Assembly (NCBI RefSeq): GCF_003478445.1
Contig: NZ_QUET01000001.1
Span: 1 to 64,000, forward strand
Reading direction: 5' to 3'
Origin: Roseburia sp. AM59-24XD
Lineage (GTDB): Bacteria > Bacillota > Clostridia > Lachnospirales > Lachnospiraceae
Length of the DNA stretch: 64,000 nt
The translations under genes and the position numbers were made by a program. A model generated the notes under the pieces. The model had not been told where the DNA came from. It searched no databases and was given only the letters and a program-made list of their open reading frames with translations. Shown one piece after another: positions 62,013 through 64,000 of this stretch (positions are counted from its first letter, which is position 1; every line of letters begins with the position of its first letter).

Positions 62013-62810
62013 TCAGACGGAATAGTGCTTGAGACAGAGTTTTTCCAGCAGTGATATCAACAGATACAGCCCTGTTGATATCAGGCACAGGATCACAATG
62101 GAAAGCAGTACATAATCCAGCTTAAATACCTGGCTGCCATAAATGATCAGATAACCAAGACCGGCTTTGGCAGCAACAAACTCTCCGATGATAACTCCGA
62201 CCAGAGTCAGCCCGATGTCAACCTTCATGGCACTGATGATGGCCGGGACATTACCGGGGAGTATTAATTTGCACAAAATATCCTTCTTTTGTCCGCCAAG
62301 CGTCCGGATCATCTTGATCTTGCCCGGATCCATTTCCTGAAATGTATTATAGAGCGTGATCGTTGTGCTGAACACGGCGACACTGACGGCGGCAACGATG
62401 ATTGTTTTCATGTTATTGCCGAGCCATACGATAAATACCGGGGCGAGTGCTGTCTTTGGAAGACTGTTTAACACAACAAGATAAGGCTCCAATACCCTGG
62501 CAACGGTTTCGTTCCACCACAGCAGCACGGCGAGAAGGATTCCGATCACAATAACAAGGAAAAAACTGAAAAAGGTTTCCCCGAGAGTCACACCGACATG
62601 ATAGAAAATGGTGTGGCTCTCTGCCATTTCAAGAAAGCAAAAAAGGATGCGGGAAGGACTGCTGAAAATAAACGAATCAATCCATTCCAGCTTTGTGGAA
62701 ATTTCCCAGAGAGCAATGAAAAGAACAAAAATGAGCAGGCGCAGACCGAGAATGATTCTCTTTTGCCGGGCTGCCTGACGGATAAATGCAAGCTGACGAT
62801 CACTCATCAT
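62013..62810 (-). CDS. ABC transporter permease (SsuC/TauC/NrtB-like)
   Basis: A 265-residue permease of the nitrate/sulfonate/taurine/thiamine-precursor group with about six helices. The EAA loop lies at about 170-200 (MDPGKIKMIRTLGGQKKDIL), preceded by NSLPKTALAPVFIVWLGNNM, a family hallmark. The gene overlaps the end of the ATPase gene by 11 bases, so the two are coupled. No solute-binding protein of this family is next to them; the substrate (alkanesulfonate, nitrate or a pyrimidine precursor) is open. Confidence 0.9.
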   Translation of the reverse strand: MMSDRQLAFIRQAARQKRIILGLRLLIFVLFIALWEISTKLEWIDSFIFSSPSRILFCFLEMAESHTIFYHVGVTLGETFFSFFLVIVIGILLAVLLWWNETVARVLEPYLVVLNSLPKTALAPVFIVWLGNNMKTIIVAAVSVAVFSTTITLYNTFQEMDPGKIKMIRTLGGQKKDILCKLILPGNVPAIISAMKVDIGLTLVGVIIGEFVAAKAGLGYLIIYGSQVFKLDYVLLSIVILCLISTGLYLLISLLEKLCLKHYSV

Positions 62811-63552
62811 GATTCAACTCCTTCCAAACCAGATTGAAATAGTCTTTAAATTCGGGAGAACTGCGGGAAAGAAATGGTGTCCGTTCTCCGGGACAGCTCA
62901 GTTTTACGGAAATCTCCTTTTTGACGGTGGCAGGACGGGCGGAGAGGATGATAATACGGTCTGCCATGCTGATCGCTTCCGAGATATCGTGGGTGATCAG
63001 AAGTGCGGTCTTTTTTTCATGTTTTAAAATATCCCACACATCATCGGAAACGGACAATCTTGTCTGATAATCCAGAGCTGAGAAGGGTTCGTCTAAAAGG
63101 AGCAGATCCGGCTCCGTCATCAGCGTGCGGATCAGGGCTGCCCGCTGGCGCATGCCGCCGGAAAGCTGGTTGGGCTTGGCGTTGCGGAAACCGTCAAGTT
63201 GATAATTGGTGAGCATGGTGTCTATTTTTTGGGACAGATCCAAGGATGACTGACAGGCGATTTCAGGACCGAGTGCAATGTTTTTGTAGGTTGTACGCCA
63301 TTCTAACAGATGATCCTTCTGGAGCATGTAGCCGGTTTTTTTGTGATCACCCAGCACAATTTCGCCGCTGTCCGGTTCCAGAAGATGGCAGATCAGGGAA
63401 AGCAGCGTTGATTTGCCACAGCCGCTTGGACCGACGATCGCAACAAATTCGCCCTGCTCAATGGAAAAATTGACATGATCCAGTACAAGCGTTTCTCCCT
63501 GCAGCGTGTGATAGGCATAGGAGAGATTGTTTACTTCCAACAGGTGTTTCAT
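62800..63552 (-). CDS. ABC transporter ATPase (SsuB/TauB-like)
   Basis: A 250-residue ATPase with Walker A GPSGCGKST, signature LSGGMRQRAALIRTL and Walker B LLLLDEPFSALDYQT. Its Q loop GYMLQKDHLLEWRTTYKNI matches the SsuB/TauB/ThiZ group. ATG 63552 with a GAGGG site is used; the track to GTG 63564 is less likely. Its stop overlaps the permease start. Confidence 0.92.
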   Translation of the reverse strand: MKHLLEVNNLSYAYHTLQGETLVLDHVNFSIEQGEFVAIVGPSGCGKSTLLSLICHLLEPDSGEIVLGDHKKTGYMLQKDHLLEWRTTYKNIALGPEIACQSSLDLSQKIDTMLTNYQLDGFRNAKPNQLSGGMRQRAALIRTLMTEPDLLLLDEPFSALDYQTRLSVSDDVWDILKHEKKTALLITHDISEAISMADRIIILSARPATVKKEISVKLSCPGERTPFLSRSSPEFKDYFNLVWKELNHDE

Positions 63553-63689
63553 ATCCGCCCTCACAGAGACATTTATTTACGATAATATATTCAATAAAAA
63601 AAATAATGTGAAATCCGTGATAATGCATATTTTTAATTCCGGGTGAAATAATAGTACAGAACAATGAAAAGGAAAGGTATGGTATTGAT

Positions 63690-64000
63690 ATGAGAAAAAA
63701 GATATTGTTACTGGGAACTGTAATGACGTTGACTGCATTCTGCCTGGCAGGATGTGGCGCAAACAATTCCGTGACCGATCAGGCAACAGCATCTCCGGCG
63801 GCAGAGGATGATATGGATCGTACCAATGAACCGGCGGTTTCTCCGAATGGCGATGACAACAGTGCTGTGGATGATCTGGGAGACGGAGTGGAGGATGCTG
63901 TAGATGATGCCGGAAACGCTGTGAATGACGTGATCGATGGTGCCGAGGATGCTGTGGATGATGTCGGTGATGCGTTGGACGGCGATGACAGCACGAACAA
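63690..64000 (+). CDS. Acidic repetitive lipoprotein (cut by the window end)
   Basis: The first 103 residues of an exported lipoprotein. The signal peptide ends CLAGC with the lipid Cys at about residue 22 of MRKKILLLGTVMTLTAFC and on. After a Pro/Ser/Ala linker there is a very acidic, nearly repetitive stretch of DD-x-GDxVEDAVDDAG type units, about 11 residues each, running to the window edge. Such sequences form flexible or helical spacers. It is divergent from the ABC genes. GGAAAGG lies 12 bases before the ATG. The 3' end is not in the window. Confidence 0.75.
   Translation, partial: MRKKILLLGTVMTLTAFCLAGCGANNSVTDQATASPAAEDDMDRTNEPAVSPNGDDNSAVDDLGDGVEDAVDDAGNAVNDVIDGAEDAVDDVGDALDGDDSTN

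Noticed and set aside
1..64000. CRISPR arrays, rRNA operons, prophage, or transposase genes
   Set aside because: No regularly spaced repeats, rRNA-like sequence, or phage or transposase motifs were found on reading the window.

Overview
The window looks like the chromosome of an anaerobic, spore-former-type Clostridium relative, most probably of the family Lachnospiraceae. The evidence is a Spo0A orthologue, a FliB-type flagellin methylase, DUF3793, DUF3737, C_GCAxxG_C_C and YolD-like proteins, a BceRS-BceAB-like module, AGGAGG-type ribosome binding sites and TTGACA/TATAAT promoters. I cannot name a genus from the sequence alone. No phage, insertion sequence with a transposase, CRISPR array or rRNA was seen.

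Layout: 1-409 is the end of a repeat element that recurs at 5689-6253 and, inverted, at 52132-52686. 409-5684: YihY and PHP proteins (minus strand), a flavin reductase, a strongly promoted secreted Lys-rich protein, and an ECF sigma factor with a membrane protein that is probably its anti-sigma. 6289-12586: a small hypothetical protein, iron alcohol dehydrogenase, RelA/SpoT-domain protein, a BMP-type binding lipoprotein paired with a chemoreceptor, and a C_GCAxxG_C_C protein. 12614-17157: a BceRS/BceAB-like peptide-sensing and detoxification module. 17174-20524: a damage-tolerance Y-family polymerase with its YolD partner, a cytidylate-kinase-like protein and endonuclease III. 20655-25324: DUF3793 behind a palindromic operator, a HAD phosphatase, an L,D-transpeptidase and an SPFH/zinc-ribbon protein. 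25622-34352: sulfur amino acid enzymes, a MATE pump, DUF3737 and a LacI-like/GGDEF/EAL protein. 34601-45048: hisS, asd, a Nudix-like protein and a pyrimidine operon (pyrC-pyrF-pyrK-pyrD, then pyrE) interrupted by a polar amino acid ABC transporter. 45113-50440: a 50-residue membrane protein, fliB, and a three-gene group of a ParA/TadZ-like protein with a degenerate P-loop plus two helical-domain/beta-helix proteins. This group is the best candidate for an undescribed system. 50647-55430: a CNNM/CBS transporter, a zinc-dependent phospholipase C-like protein, a metal ABC transporter behind two tandem operators, and tRNA-Gln(CTG). 55702-64000: a secreted protein, asnS, a SARP-like regulator with a degenerate receiver, spo0A, citrate synthase, an SsuBC/TauBC-like ABC pair and the start of an acidic lipoprotein.

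A caution for any user: at least six genes or gene parts are broken by what looks like loss of a single base at or beside a short run of identical bases (MCP at 10422-10424, BceR-like at 13108-13110, nth at 20232 and 20472, SPFH protein at 24529-24530, LacI/EAL protein at 31840). A seventh possible indel is a T run at 48491-48496. The uniform pattern fits consensus sequencing errors better than gene decay, so I annotate these genes across the frameshift and say so in each entry.
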